Positions 41,841 through 50,040 of a stretch of 64,000 bases of DNA are shown here, one piece after another (within the stretch, counting starts at the first letter, position 1; the number at the start of each line of letters is the position of its first letter). The notes beneath the pieces were generated by a model. It had not been told where the DNA came from. It saw only the letters and a list, made by a program, of their open reading frames with translations, and did not search any database. A program made the translations under genes and the position numbers. This stretch comes from Acidobacteriota bacterium (GTDB taxonomy: Bacteria; Acidobacteriota; G020349885), in contig CP070701.1 of the NCBI GenBank assembly GCA_020349885.1, positions 1,363,178 through 1,427,177 on the forward strand, read 5' to 3'.

Positions 41841-43820
41841 TCAAGGATTTCGAACTTTCACAAGATACATGGCATGTGCTTCCTGTGCCGCCCTTCTCGA
41901 ATAGGCGTACTTTCGCAAAACACGGGTTGAAGCTTCCGGCAGCACGGCCTGAAAATGCCGCAGGACGTCCTCGGGAACAAGAAGGTAATCGGGCCGCCAT
42001 GCGAGAAAGTCTTCTTTCTCGCGAAGCTTCAGCGAAGCGTCAAAGGCTTCCTTCTTCCTATAGCCTAAAAAAAACCAAGGAGACGGCGGATCATGAAGAG
42101 CAAAATACCCGTTGCTGTGCAGAGGATAGATAAAGTCCGATGCGGCAAGGATTCGCGCAAGAGGCGGGACTCGACGCTTCAGGTCGGAAACCACAGCTTC
42201 TATTTCACTATCTACAGCAAGCCCCAGGCCAATCTTCTTGTATGGTGCTCTTGAACCGTGGAGCCATAAATGGCCCGTCCAATAGCCCACGGGCGTCAGG
42301 ATCATCACCGATACGAGCACAGCCAGCGATATTCTGCGCACAAAGGGCCTCGTGACCCACCTGCCAATCAGGCGAACCAGAAACGAGCTTGCAAACAAGT
42401 GAACAACCAACATCGGCGCATGAAAAAATTTCGACATGTTGAATTCGTCAAGGCCATAACCCACCAAGCAAGGCACCCCCAGCGAGACACAAACCGCCAA
42501 CATAAGAATCTGCTTGAATGAATCCCCACCCGGCTTCAGAAAATAAGGAAAAAGAAGAAACAAGGGCCCGAATTCCAGCAGCGCCACACGCCAGAACATC
42601 GGAGAAAATATGCCTGCATACCCGCTCCAAGTCGGAATTGCCGGGGGCCACATAAGGTAAAACTTATCCCCCACGTTCTTGTATTGCGGTTGTACCATGT
42701 ATTCGCTTTCAAGATGGACGTTCTCGTCCCCAGACGAAAAGAAGCCGCTGGTCAAAAATCCTCCTTGCAAGAAGGAGACAACCAAGCTCAATGCAAGCAC
42801 TCCCACCAGCACGGCTTTGCGCACCCCACCCTCCTTTCCTCTCCAAATATCCTTTAGAGCCACGACGACCATCGCAAGTCCCAGGACGGCCAACAGCTCC
42901 GGCGCCGTGAGCCCGAGCGACGCCATAAGGCACGCAACCAGAACAAACCATGGCAACAAGGAACTCCCCAATCGCCTCTTCCAGAACGCCTCTACCAACA
43001 ACAAAAGCACCGGCAGCAAGGCATACCCCACCGATCTGCCCAGTCCATGCGAAAACTGAATGTAGGGGAGGGCGCCATACGCCTTCAATTCCCCAGGCGG
43101 CGCGTGGGCCAAGACAACCGCCACCCCCGTAATGCTGCTCCCGAAAAAATAAAACAGGACCCCCACTACGCTCACCGCAGGCCTCGCCGAAAAATAGGCC
43201 TTCTGGAACCCCACGACCGCCAGCGCCGCACCCAGAAAGACCCATACCCCCACCATCCCCGCGACGAATCCAATACCCCATCCCGCCGCTCGATAGGGAA
43301 GAGCCGCCAACAAGTCGAAGCCGTAGAAATAGGCGAGTGGCTCGTCCGGCGCGTAGGGATACATGACGGGAAAGTTTCCGTGGGCAATCGTCCCAATGAA
43401 GGCGTGGTGCGCCAGGAAATCGAACGTGAAAAGGAAGAATTTCGTGCATGCCACCAGCGCCAGCGTCAACACCACCGCCCACCATACGGGAGACTTCGGA
43501 AGCCCCGGTATCGTCGGCAAGAACCTTCTGAAGTGCGCGCACCCCAAGCGTGCCTCCTCCCGAAAGCCCTTCGACCCCCACCAGCAAAAAAGCACCGCCA
43601 AAAATCCCAAGGCGTGCCCCAGCACCACGCTCCATATGAACGGAATCGCGTAACTTATGAAGTTAACAATGAAAATCGTGAGCGAGCACCCCGCGGCGAC
43701 GGCTCCGTAGTACATCGCCGCCGGGTTGGAAAAACCCCTGGAAAACGGCCGGCACGCCAGGCCGATCGCCGCGAGCCCTAATAACGTAGTCGAGAGGAAA
43801 AACAGAAAAAGAAAAAGCAT
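41841..43820 (-). CDS. polytopic membrane protein, possibly GT-C-fold glycosyltransferase-like
   Basis: A 659-residue protein with about 13-15 hydrophobic segments and a C-terminal soluble portion (about 545-659). The loop after the third to fourth helix reads AHHAFIGTIAHGNFPVMYPYAPDEPLAYFYGFDLLAALPYR, which recalls the acidic, aromatic-rich first loop of GT-C/DUF2298-type proteins; this is a weak resemblance only. I do not recognise the family with confidence. Co-transcription with the sulfatase-fold gene (16 nt) suggests a joint role in envelope glycan or lipid modification. Confidence 0.55.
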   Translation of the reverse strand: MLFLFLFFLSTTLLGLAAIGLACRPFSRGFSNPAAMYYGAVAAGCSLTIFIVNFISYAIPFIWSVVLGHALGFLAVLFCWWGSKGFREEARLGCAHFRRFLPTIPGLPKSPVWWAVVLTLALVACTKFFLFTFDFLAHHAFIGTIAHGNFPVMYPYAPDEPLAYFYGFDLLAALPYRAAGWGIGFVAGMVGVWVFLGAALAVVGFQKAYFSARPAVSVVGVLFYFFGSSITGVAVVLAHAPPGELKAYGALPYIQFSHGLGRSVGYALLPVLLLLVEAFWKRRLGSSLLPWFVLVACLMASLGLTAPELLAVLGLAMVVVALKDIWRGKEGGVRKAVLVGVLALSLVVSFLQGGFLTSGFFSSGDENVHLESEYMVQPQYKNVGDKFYLMWPPAIPTWSGYAGIFSPMFWRVALLEFGPLFLLFPYFLKPGGDSFKQILMLAVCVSLGVPCLVGYGLDEFNMSKFFHAPMLVVHLFASSFLVRLIGRWVTRPFVRRISLAVLVSVMILTPVGYWTGHLWLHGSRAPYKKIGLGLAVDSEIEAVVSDLKRRVPPLARILAASDFIYPLHSNGYFALHDPPSPWFFLGYRKKEAFDASLKLREKEDFLAWRPDYLLVPEDVLRHFQAVLPEASTRVLRKYAYSRRAAQEAHAMYLVKVRNP

Positions 43821-43904
43821 CTTATTCCCCGGCCGCGAAAATATTCACTACGAACCAAAGGCCGGCCAAGCCAAAAAACCCTATGGGAAACACGCAAGGA
43901 CGGA

Positions 43905-44552
43905 TCACGACCACCGATGACCGCAGACGCGGCACGCAAGATGCCGTCTGAAAAAGGGAAGGAGGAGGATGGCTAGGGCTTGAAACAGGGCCAAGCAAGC
44001 TATGAGGAAATCAAACCAGCAGCTTAGAAAAATAAGCACTGCGAAAGCGGCAACAAACCAGATAGAATTGTCCCTGAGTTCCCGATTAACCTCGCGCACA
44101 TCCTCAGAGTCACAATTTAGACAACCTTGCCGGTCGGCTGGTGCAGAAAGAATTTCGTATGCTTGCTTCGCGTCCGAGCGCCGCACTTGAAGCCTCGGCT
44201 TTCCAACAGCCTGCGTGTAGAGCCAATTCATGGATGTGATGTGTTCTTCCGCAACGAAGGCTGAAACGCCGTTGTCCTCAAGAAAGCTCCTCGCTATGTT
44301 CGCCTGGTAAGGGTGCTGAAACCGCGCCACCGTGACAAGCTCAGCTTCCGGTGACAAGTCAGGTTCAGGCCTCGCATGTGCTTTTCGGAATCCTTCCACT
44401 TGCTCCTGCGTGATCTTCCTGCGTTTTCGTTCTTCCTCAAGCACGGCGCGCCCCTCCGGGGTGAATCCATCCGCTTTAAGCGCTAGAGCTTCAAGGAGCT
44501 CTCGATCGGGGCGCTCCGTCCAATAGCGGCGCATGTAGAGCAAGTCGTTCAT
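43905..44552 (-). CDS. DUF2007-type protein with zinc-ribbon and membrane segment
   Basis: A 215-residue protein. Its N-terminus (RPDRELLEALALKADGFTPEGRAVLEEE) and a DUF2007-like middle (VTVARFQHPYQANIARSFLEDNGVSAFV) are shared with the next gene. The C-terminal part has CLNCDSE and CRVCGHRW, a split zinc-ribbon-like pattern, around a hydrophobic hairpin (IWFVAAFAVLIFLSCWFDFLIACLALFQALAILLL). Function is unknown. It is the last gene of the dnaN-adjacent pair and differs from its paralogue in the C-terminal half. Confidence 0.7.
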   Translation of the reverse strand: MNDLLYMRRYWTERPDRELLEALALKADGFTPEGRAVLEEERKRRKITQEQVEGFRKAHARPEPDLSPEAELVTVARFQHPYQANIARSFLEDNGVSAFVAEEHITSMNWLYTQAVGKPRLQVRRSDAKQAYEILSAPADRQGCLNCDSEDVREVNRELRDNSIWFVAAFAVLIFLSCWFDFLIACLALFQALAILLLPFFRRHLACRVCGHRWS

Positions 44553-44591
44553 CAGTTTTTTTCAACACAAAAACGTTCTTGCGTGCTCTTC

Positions 44592-45194
44592 TTATCCAAA
44601 AAACCGCAGCAACGCCATGGCCAGCGCCGCGAGCACGAACACAAGCCACAAAAGGCCGAGGATTTTCTTCCAAAGCCAGGGATCTATGCGGCGGTCGTAA
44701 ACCCCCGGGTCGGGCTCGACGGCACGCTCGGCGGTTTCGTAGAAGTGCTCGGCCTCGGGCGTATCCTCCTCCGGGACGTCTTCGTCCACCTCCTCCGCTT
44801 GCGAAAGAATTTCCCTCGCGCGCTCCTCGTCCTGGCGGCAAACCTGGAGGCGCGCCTCCGCAAAGCCGGCGCCGCCCTTGCGCACATCGCGCTCGCCGGA
44901 AAGGAAAACCGAAATTCCTTCGCTCTCCAAAAGTCCCTTGGCGAGATTCGCCACGTACGAGCGCTCGAATTGCGCGATCGTGACCAAGGAAGATTCCCCG
45001 GTGGCCTGGGGAGCGGGCCGCGCATGGGTTTTTCGAAAATTTTCGATGCGCTCCTGGGAAATCCCCCGGTTTCGGATTTCCTCTTCGAGGACGGCGCGGC
45101 CCTCGGGGGTAAAATCCCCCGGGCGAAGAATGTAGGCCTTAAGCAGCTCCTCGTCCTTGCGCTCGGCCCAATGGCGGCGCAGGCCATCAGGCAT
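44592..45194 (-). CDS. DUF2007-type membrane-anchored protein, paralogue of the next gene
   Basis: A 200-residue protein. Residues 5-60 (RRHWAERKDEELLKAYILRP ... FTPEGRAVLEEEIRNRGISQERIENFRKTHARP) match the protein at 43905-44552, as does LVTIAQFERSYVANLAKGLLESEGISVFL, a DUF2007-like signal. An acidic linker then leads to a C-terminal membrane helix (ILGLLWLVFVLAALAMALLRFF). No Cys pairs are present. It lies 9 nt downstream of dnaN on the same strand, so it is probably co-expressed with the sliding clamp. Role unknown. Confidence 0.7.
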   Translation of the reverse strand: MPDGLRRHWAERKDEELLKAYILRPGDFTPEGRAVLEEEIRNRGISQERIENFRKTHARPAPQATGESSLVTIAQFERSYVANLAKGLLESEGISVFLSGERDVRKGGAGFAEARLQVCRQDEERAREILSQAEEVDEDVPEEDTPEAEHFYETAERAVEPDPGVYDRRIDPWLWKKILGLLWLVFVLAALAMALLRFFG

Positions 45195-45203
45195 CGGCGC
45201 CCC

Positions 45204-46367
45204 CTACAGCCGCATGGGCATGATGACGCAGAGGCATTTAAGGGGCTTCCCGCCGTTGTCGGCAGGCTCCAAAAGCGCCTGGTCGGTTTCGCTTTTGAGC
45301 GACACGAGCACGTCGTCCGTGCCGATGATCGAGAGGAAATCAAGAAGGTGGCTTGCCTTGAAGCCGATTTTAAACCCCTCGCCCGTGTAGGAAATGGGAA
45401 GCTCGCTTTTCGCCTCGCCCGAATCGGGATTCTCGGAGGCGACACAAAGGGAGTTGTGCGAGAACTCGAAGCAGACCGGTCGCGCCGCGTCGGAAAGAAC
45501 GACGGACGCGGACTTGACGGCGCGGATGAGGTGCTCGCGGCTGAAGCGAATCACCTTGTCGTTGTCTTTGGGAACAACGCGCTCGTAGTTTGGAAAGGAA
45601 TCGTTCAGGACGCGCATGACGATGCAGCGGCTTCCAAGCGTGAAGAAAAGATGGTTTTCCTTGCGCGAGAACTCGACGGAAACGGCCTTCTTGCCCTTTT
45701 TGCTCTTGTCCTTATCCTTGCCCGACGAGACGTGGCTCAGAAGCTGCTGAAGCTCCCGGACACCCTTGTGGGGAAGAATGACCTCGAATTTGTCCTTCAC
45801 CTTTTTGACGCACTTCTCTCTGTGCACGATGGCCAGCCGATACCCGTCGGTGGCCACGGTCTTCAGGGAATCGCCCTCAAATACAAGCAGGACGCCGTTA
45901 ATGGCGTAGCGGCTCATCTCCCGGCTTGCGGCGTAGGCCGTCAGACGAAACATCTCATCCAGGGCTTCTCCGTCAATGGTGATTTTGTCCTGCGCACCCT
46001 CCATCTCAGGAAGGGAGGGAAAGTCGGCTACGTCCGCCCCGACGAACTTGTAGCCGGTGCCGCCTTCAAAAGAAACCTTCACACCGCTTTTTTCCGTTTT
46101 CTTGATGCGCGCCAGCCCCTCGCCGGCGAGTGACACGGCGTCGTAGAGGACGCGCGAGGGAATGAGCGCCTCGCCGTCCTTTCGAACCTCTCCCCCAAGC
46201 GTGCTCAGGTAGCCCACCTCAAGGTCCGTAGCGAAGAACATGACGCGGTCCTTCTTTGCGGAAACATAAAGGTTCGAGAGCACCGGCATGGCATGACGGC
46301 GCTCCACGACGCCTTGAATGAGCGAGAGGTCTTCAAGGAATTCTTTACAGTTAAGGGCAAACTCCAT
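45204..46367 (-). CDS. dnaN: DNA polymerase III subunit beta (sliding clamp)
   Basis: Ring-shaped processivity clamp, 387 residues, close to the family norm. Three repeated clamp domains are visible: SLIQGVVERRHAMPVLSNLYVSA in domain 1, FRLTAYAASREMSRYAINGVLLVFEGDSLKTVATDGYRLAI at the domain 2 turn, and a C-terminal CLCVIMPMRL like the PMR(L/I) tail that forms part of the peptide-binding pocket. A Lys-rich insert (GKDKDKSKKGKKAV, near 230) is unusual. It is downstream of dnaA on the same strand, the classic origin-proximal order. Confidence 0.94.
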   Translation of the reverse strand: MEFALNCKEFLEDLSLIQGVVERRHAMPVLSNLYVSAKKDRVMFFATDLEVGYLSTLGGEVRKDGEALIPSRVLYDAVSLAGEGLARIKKTEKSGVKVSFEGGTGYKFVGADVADFPSLPEMEGAQDKITIDGEALDEMFRLTAYAASREMSRYAINGVLLVFEGDSLKTVATDGYRLAIVHREKCVKKVKDKFEVILPHKGVRELQQLLSHVSSGKDKDKSKKGKKAVSVEFSRKENHLFFTLGSRCIVMRVLNDSFPNYERVVPKDNDKVIRFSREHLIRAVKSASVVLSDAARPVCFEFSHNSLCVASENPDSGEAKSELPISYTGEGFKIGFKASHLLDFLSIIGTDDVLVSLKSETDQALLEPADNGGKPLKCLCVIMPMRL

Positions 46368-46703
46368 CGTCCTTTATCTCCATCTTAGGGTTTTTGTAGG
46401 AAAAATTCCTTCTCATTGCGATTTCAGGGTTGAGCGCGACTCCTATTAATGAGAAAAGGCTTCCTTTATCTTCATCACCGTCATCATAGAACCTTTGAAA
46501 TCTGTGAGGAACGTGCTGCATGCCTCCAAGCATAGCACAAAAGGGTGTCAAAAACATTGGGAAAAAAAGCGCCTCGTTTTCAAGGCGCCTGGAAAAATTT
46601 CGTCCGCGGCTCTCCGGTGAAGTGGGAACACAAGAAGGGGTGTGAAAAAGTCTCGTTTCTCTTGTGCTGGCAAGGTGTTAGCACCTTCCAAGCCTGGGGG
46701 GAA
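46368..46703. other. dnaA-dnaN intergenic region
   Basis: 336 nt with no convincing gene. It contains the dnaA terminator at 46562-46589, a GGTGTTAGCACC palindrome near 46674-46685, and near 46440-46520 AT-richer sequence. I found no TTATNCACA box. Confidence 0.45.
46562..46589 (-). terminator. intrinsic terminator of dnaA
   Basis: On the minus strand GCGCCT (46588-46583) pairs with AGGCGC (46574-46569) over an 8-nt loop, followed at once by T7 (46568-46562). It lies about 115 nt after the dnaA stop. Confidence 0.8.
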
Positions 46704-48098
46704 TCATGGGAAAAAGGCGCGCAGTCGGTCAAGAAGCTTTTTAAATTCCTTGTCGTGTGCGGCGCGGCGGCGGATTTTTTTACAGGCGTACACGACGCTC
46801 GCATGGTCGAAGCCGAACTGGCGGCCGATTTCGGGAAAGCTCTCCGACGTGAGCTCTCGGGCGAGGTACATCGCGATATGCCGCGGCGTGGAGACGGTGT
46901 GGGTGTTGCGGTGCTCCTTGAGTTTCTTGACGGTCAGGGAAAAGTGCTCGGCGACTTTCTTCTGGATGTCCCGCACGGTTACGGGGGGCTCTCCCTCCGA
47001 GCCGCCGCGTTCGGCCAGCGCGTCGCGGGCAAAGTCTTCGGAAATGGCGGCGCCGTCCATCGAGGCGCGCACAATGAGGTAGTTGAGGAGGCCTTCGAGC
47101 TCGCGGATGTTGGATTTGACGCGGCTGGCGAGCATCAGGGCGACCTCGTTGGGCAACTCGATCCTCTTGATGTAGGCCTTCTTTCGCAGGATGGCCACGC
47201 GGGTCTCGAGGTCCGGGGGCCGGATGTCGGCCTGAAGGCCCCAGGTGAATCGCGAGCGCAGCCGCTCCGTGATGCGGGATAGTTCCTTTGGCGAGCAGTC
47301 GCCCGTGAGGACGATCTGCCGCCCCGCGCCGTGAAGGTGGTTAAAGGTGTGAAAGAATTCTTCCTGGGTCTGCTCCTTGCCGGCAAAAAACTGCACGTCG
47401 TCGATGAGCAAAATATCAATGCTTCGATACTTGGCGCGGAACTCGTCGGTCTTCTGGTGGCGGATGGCCGCAATGAGTTCGTTGGTGAAGCGCTCGGCCG
47501 TGATGTAGCAGAGGCTGAAGTGGGATTTCTGCGCCGCAATCTGGTTTCCGATGGCATGAAGAAGGTGCGTTTTCCCGAGTCCCACTCCACCGTAGAGAAA
47601 AAGCGGATTATAGCTCTGGGTGGGATTGTCCGTGACGGCCTTGGCCGCGGCGTGCGCGAGGCGGTTGCCTTCGCCCACGACGAAGGTGTCGAACGTGTAG
47701 TAGGGATTGAGGGCGGAGGTGATGCGGGCGCCCACGGGCTCGAAGGGAAGCTCCGATGGGGTGGGCTTCGTTTCGGCCGAATCGGTGAACTCGATGTCCA
47801 GGTCGGGATAGCCGATGTGCGCCGCCTCCTCGCGCAGGATCGGCGTATAGGTTTCGGCGAGCCAGTCGCGGTAGGTGGGGTTGGGAACCAGAACGCGCAG
47901 CCGCGAGTCCTTGAACGAGAGCGCCCGCGCCGGCCGGAGCCATGTTTCGTAATCGGCCACCTCGACGCGCTCCCGCAGGCGCTCCACGAGAGTTTGCCAA
48001 AGAGATTCTGCTTTTGAGTCGTGTTCAGGCCCGGTTGTTCCCGACGAAGGCCGGGTACGGGCGGGCGAAAATGCTTGACTCCCTTGCCGGGAATCCAT
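46704..48098 (-). CDS. dnaA: chromosomal replication initiator protein DnaA
   Basis: Origin-binding AAA+ initiator, 464 residues from ATG 48098, which has AAAGGA 7 nt upstream. Domain I is about 32-105 (WQTLVERLRERVEVADYETWL). Domain III has LFLYGGVGLGKTHLLHA (Walker A, about 167-183) and ILLIDDVQFFAGKEQTQEEFFHTFN. Domain IV has PRHIAMYLARELTSESFPEIG and then GFDHASVV (429-436), where most DnaA proteins have a GGRDHTTV signature. The base-contacting Thr-Thr pair is Ala-Ser and one residue is missing. This may alter DnaA-box preference. It is divergent from gltX and precedes dnaN. Confidence 0.95.
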   Translation of the reverse strand: MDSRQGSQAFSPARTRPSSGTTGPEHDSKAESLWQTLVERLRERVEVADYETWLRPARALSFKDSRLRVLVPNPTYRDWLAETYTPILREEAAHIGYPDLDIEFTDSAETKPTPSELPFEPVGARITSALNPYYTFDTFVVGEGNRLAHAAAKAVTDNPTQSYNPLFLYGGVGLGKTHLLHAIGNQIAAQKSHFSLCYITAERFTNELIAAIRHQKTDEFRAKYRSIDILLIDDVQFFAGKEQTQEEFFHTFNHLHGAGRQIVLTGDCSPKELSRITERLRSRFTWGLQADIRPPDLETRVAILRKKAYIKRIELPNEVALMLASRVKSNIRELEGLLNYLIVRASMDGAAISEDFARDALAERGGSEGEPPVTVRDIQKKVAEHFSLTVKKLKEHRNTHTVSTPRHIAMYLARELTSESFPEIGRQFGFDHASVVYACKKIRRRAAHDKEFKKLLDRLRAFFP

Positions 48099-48267
48099 GC
48101 AAAAATCCTTTCTTAATAAAAAATGAAAGCGTTTCCCAGCCCCTTGAAGACCCGGACGTCGCAGGCAGCGGGAACTCCAAAGGGTTTCACCGTTCCCTTC
48201 CACTGCGCCTCGACGCAAAATGATTTACGCAAAAGCTTCGGTGGAAGAACTAAGCCTATCCCATCGC

Positions 48268-48347
48268 TTTGAGTCGAGTCAAGAGAAAAAAAAACAATTT
48301 ATTAAAAAAAGAATTCAGTTGTTTTGAGTCAAGTCAAGGGAAAAAAA
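48268..48347. repeat. two direct repeats TTTGAGTC(G/A)AGTCAAG plus A-tract, 55 bp apart
   Basis: Copy 1 is at 48268-48294 and copy 2 at 48323-48347. Both carry GAGTCAAG-type words and then 7 to 9 As. On the minus strand they read CTTGACT(T/C)GACTCAAA. The AT-rich sequence between them could be an unwinding element or part of dnaA control. Confidence 0.6.
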
Positions 48348-48389
48348 GTCATATTAAGAAATGGTCGATGCTTGCTTGGCGGCAGCCAA

Positions 48390-48460
48390 GGGTCGACAGT
48401 CAACTATCAATAGTCAGAGGACCAGCAGTCATTGACCGTCGACCGTTGACCCTTGACCGC
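48390..48460. repeat. GACC/GTC-word quasi-palindromic element upstream of gltX
   Basis: GGTCGACAGTCAACTATCAATAGTC on the left and CATTGACCGTCGACCGTTGACCCTTGACC on the right; the left start is a near reverse complement of TTGACCGTCGACC. The same word family recurs at 60101-60168. Confidence 0.7.
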
Positions 48461-48464
48461 GTGC

Positions 48465-48470
48465 TATAAT
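48465..48470 (+). promoter_or_regulatory. -10-like TATAAT immediately before gltX
   Basis: A perfect TATAAT ends 6 nt before the gltX ATG at 48477, the same distance as at rarA. The following words, GCCGTG here and GCCGCT at rarA, are also alike. No strong -35 was found, and a leaderless message is implied. Confidence 0.5.
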
Positions 48471-48476
48471 GCCGTG

Positions 48477-49940
48477 ATGTCCGAGCCCGCCGTCTGCGTT
48501 CGTTTCGCCCCAAGCCCCACGGGCTCGTTCCACGTTGGAGGCGCGCGTACGGCGCTCTACAACTGGCTTTTTGCGCGAAAGCATGGTGGTGTGTTCGTCC
48601 TGCGGATCGAGGACACGGACGCCGAGCGCTCCGCCCCGGAGATGATGGAGGCCGTCCTGCGCGACATGCGCTGGCTCGGGCTTGACTGGGACGAGGGGCC
48701 GCATTTTCAGTCCAAGCGCGGCGCGCTGCATCGGGACGCCGTCAAGCAGTTGCTTCACTCGGGATGCGCCTACCCGTGCTTCTGCCCGAAGGAACGGCTC
48801 GACTCGCTCAAGGAAAAAGCCTTGAGCGAAGACCGCGCCTATCGCTACGACAAGCGCTGCCGGAATTTATCCGAAGAAAAACGGCGGGAGAAGATCGGGG
48901 CGAAGGTTCCATGGACGGTGCGCTTCCGGACGCCCGAGGGCGAGAAAATTTCCTTTCGGGACACCGTTTACGGCGACATTTCCGTCGTCTCGGACGAGTG
49001 CGACGACTTCATCATCGCCCGCTCGGACGCAACGCCCGTCTACAACCTTTCGGCCGTCGTGGACGACGTCGAGATGCACATCACCCACGTCATCCGGGGA
49101 AACGAGCACGTCGCGAACACGCCCAAGCAGATTCTTCTCTACCGCGCGCTCGGGGCGCCGCCGCCGCGGTTCGCCCACCTGCCGCTCATCCTCGGAAAGG
49201 ACAAGAAAAAACTCTCGAAGCGCCACGGCGCCGCTTCGGTTGGCGAGTTCCGCGACATGGGATACCTCCCCGAGGCCCTCGTCAATTATTTGGCGCTCCT
49301 CGGCTGGTCGCCCGGGGACGACCGGGAGTTTTTACGCCGCGGCGAATTAATTAAGGAATTCTCGCTCGAGCGCGTGGGGCAGGCGGGCGCCATTTTCGAC
49401 GAGGACAAGCTTTTCTGGCTCAACGGCCAGTACATCTCGAACTGCGAGGCGGGCGAGCTCTGGCATCCCCTTCGGGAAGAGCTCGTCGGGCGCGGCCTCT
49501 GGCAGCCGGAATTCGACGGCGAAAAACACGCGTGGCTCGAGGCGAGAATCGATCTTCTCAAGTCGCGCGCGCGCACCCTGGTCGAGTTCGCCGCGAATTT
49601 GCGGCCCTACGTTTCGGACGGTTTTCCCTACGACGAGGAGGCCGTCAGGAAGCGCCTGAAGAACGCGAGGCCCGAACACATGAAGGCGCTCCAGAAGGCG
49701 TTCTCGCAAGCGCAGCCGTTCGAGCACGACGCCGTGGAGGCGGCGCTTCGCTCGACCGCGGAGCAGTTGGGCCTCAAGGCCGGCGACCTGATTCACCCGA
49801 CGCGCATCGCGCTCACGGGGCAGAGCGTGGGCCCGTCGGTTTTCTCCGTCGTCGAGGCCGTCGGGCGCGAGAAGACCGTGGAGCGCCTCAAGCGTATGGA
49901 AGAGTTTTTAGGGAAGCAAGAAGCGGGGGATAAGCAGTAA
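48477..49940 (+). CDS. gltX: glutamyl-tRNA synthetase
   Basis: Charges tRNA-Glu, and possibly tRNA-Gln in non-discriminating lineages. The 487-residue class I synthetase has RFAPSPTGSFHVGGARTALYNW at the N-terminus, where HVGG stands for HIGH, a Zn-like segment at CFCPKERL, DDVEMHITHVIRGNEH, and KKLSKRHGA as the KMSKS signature. ATG 48477 was chosen over the ATG at 48453 because the family starts about here. There is no clear Shine-Dalgarno. The last 10 residues, GKQEAGDKQ-like, derive from a repeat element. Confidence 0.95.
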   Translation: MSEPAVCVRFAPSPTGSFHVGGARTALYNWLFARKHGGVFVLRIEDTDAERSAPEMMEAVLRDMRWLGLDWDEGPHFQSKRGALHRDAVKQLLHSGCAYPCFCPKERLDSLKEKALSEDRAYRYDKRCRNLSEEKRREKIGAKVPWTVRFRTPEGEKISFRDTVYGDISVVSDECDDFIIARSDATPVYNLSAVVDDVEMHITHVIRGNEHVANTPKQILLYRALGAPPPRFAHLPLILGKDKKKLSKRHGAASVGEFRDMGYLPEALVNYLALLGWSPGDDREFLRRGELIKEFSLERVGQAGAIFDEDKLFWLNGQYISNCEAGELWHPLREELVGRGLWQPEFDGEKHAWLEARIDLLKSRARTLVEFAANLRPYVSDGFPYDEEAVRKRLKNARPEHMKALQKAFSQAQPFEHDAVEAALRSTAEQLGLKAGDLIHPTRIALTGQSVGPSVFSVVEAVGREKTVERLKRMEEFLGKQEAGDKQ

Positions 49941-50003
49941 GAAATAGAAAACACACCACAAACCTCAGCCCTTGCTACGTACTACTTGCCGCTTGCGGCT
50001 TTC
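49913..50003. repeat. AGCAAGAAGC/GCTTGCGG-word element at the gltX 3' end
   Basis: The left side reads GGAAGCAAGAAGCGGG and ATAAGCAGTAAG, and the right side CTTGCTACGTACTACTTGCCGCTTGC, a loose inverted repeat. The left arm encodes the end of GltX. Confidence 0.45.
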
Positions 50004-50040
50004 TAAGCTATCCTGCTTTCCTATAACATAAGGGAGTCTT

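Larger units (their letters stand above)
48099..48476. other. dnaA-gltX divergent intergenic region, candidate origin
   Basis: 378 nt between divergent dnaA and gltX. It contains an AT-rich core (48272-48362), the 25-nt direct repeats at 48268-48347, a GACC-word element at 48390-48460 and a -10-like TATAAT at 48465. No consensus DnaA box (TTATNCACA) was found on either strand by eye. Promoter-like TTGACT words on the minus strand fall within the direct repeats. Confidence 0.45.

Noticed and set aside
46351-46557. A 68-codon frame overlapping the dnaN start
   Set aside because: No good start signal and no conserved features; it overlaps the dnaN ribosome site.
48268-48460. Reading the repeat cluster as a CRISPR array
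   Set aside because: Repeat lengths and spacers are irregular and no cas gene is in the window.
48219-48476. Canonical DnaA boxes in the dnaA-gltX gap
   Set aside because: No TTATNCACA or close variant found on either strand; only the GAGTCAAG repeats remain as candidates.
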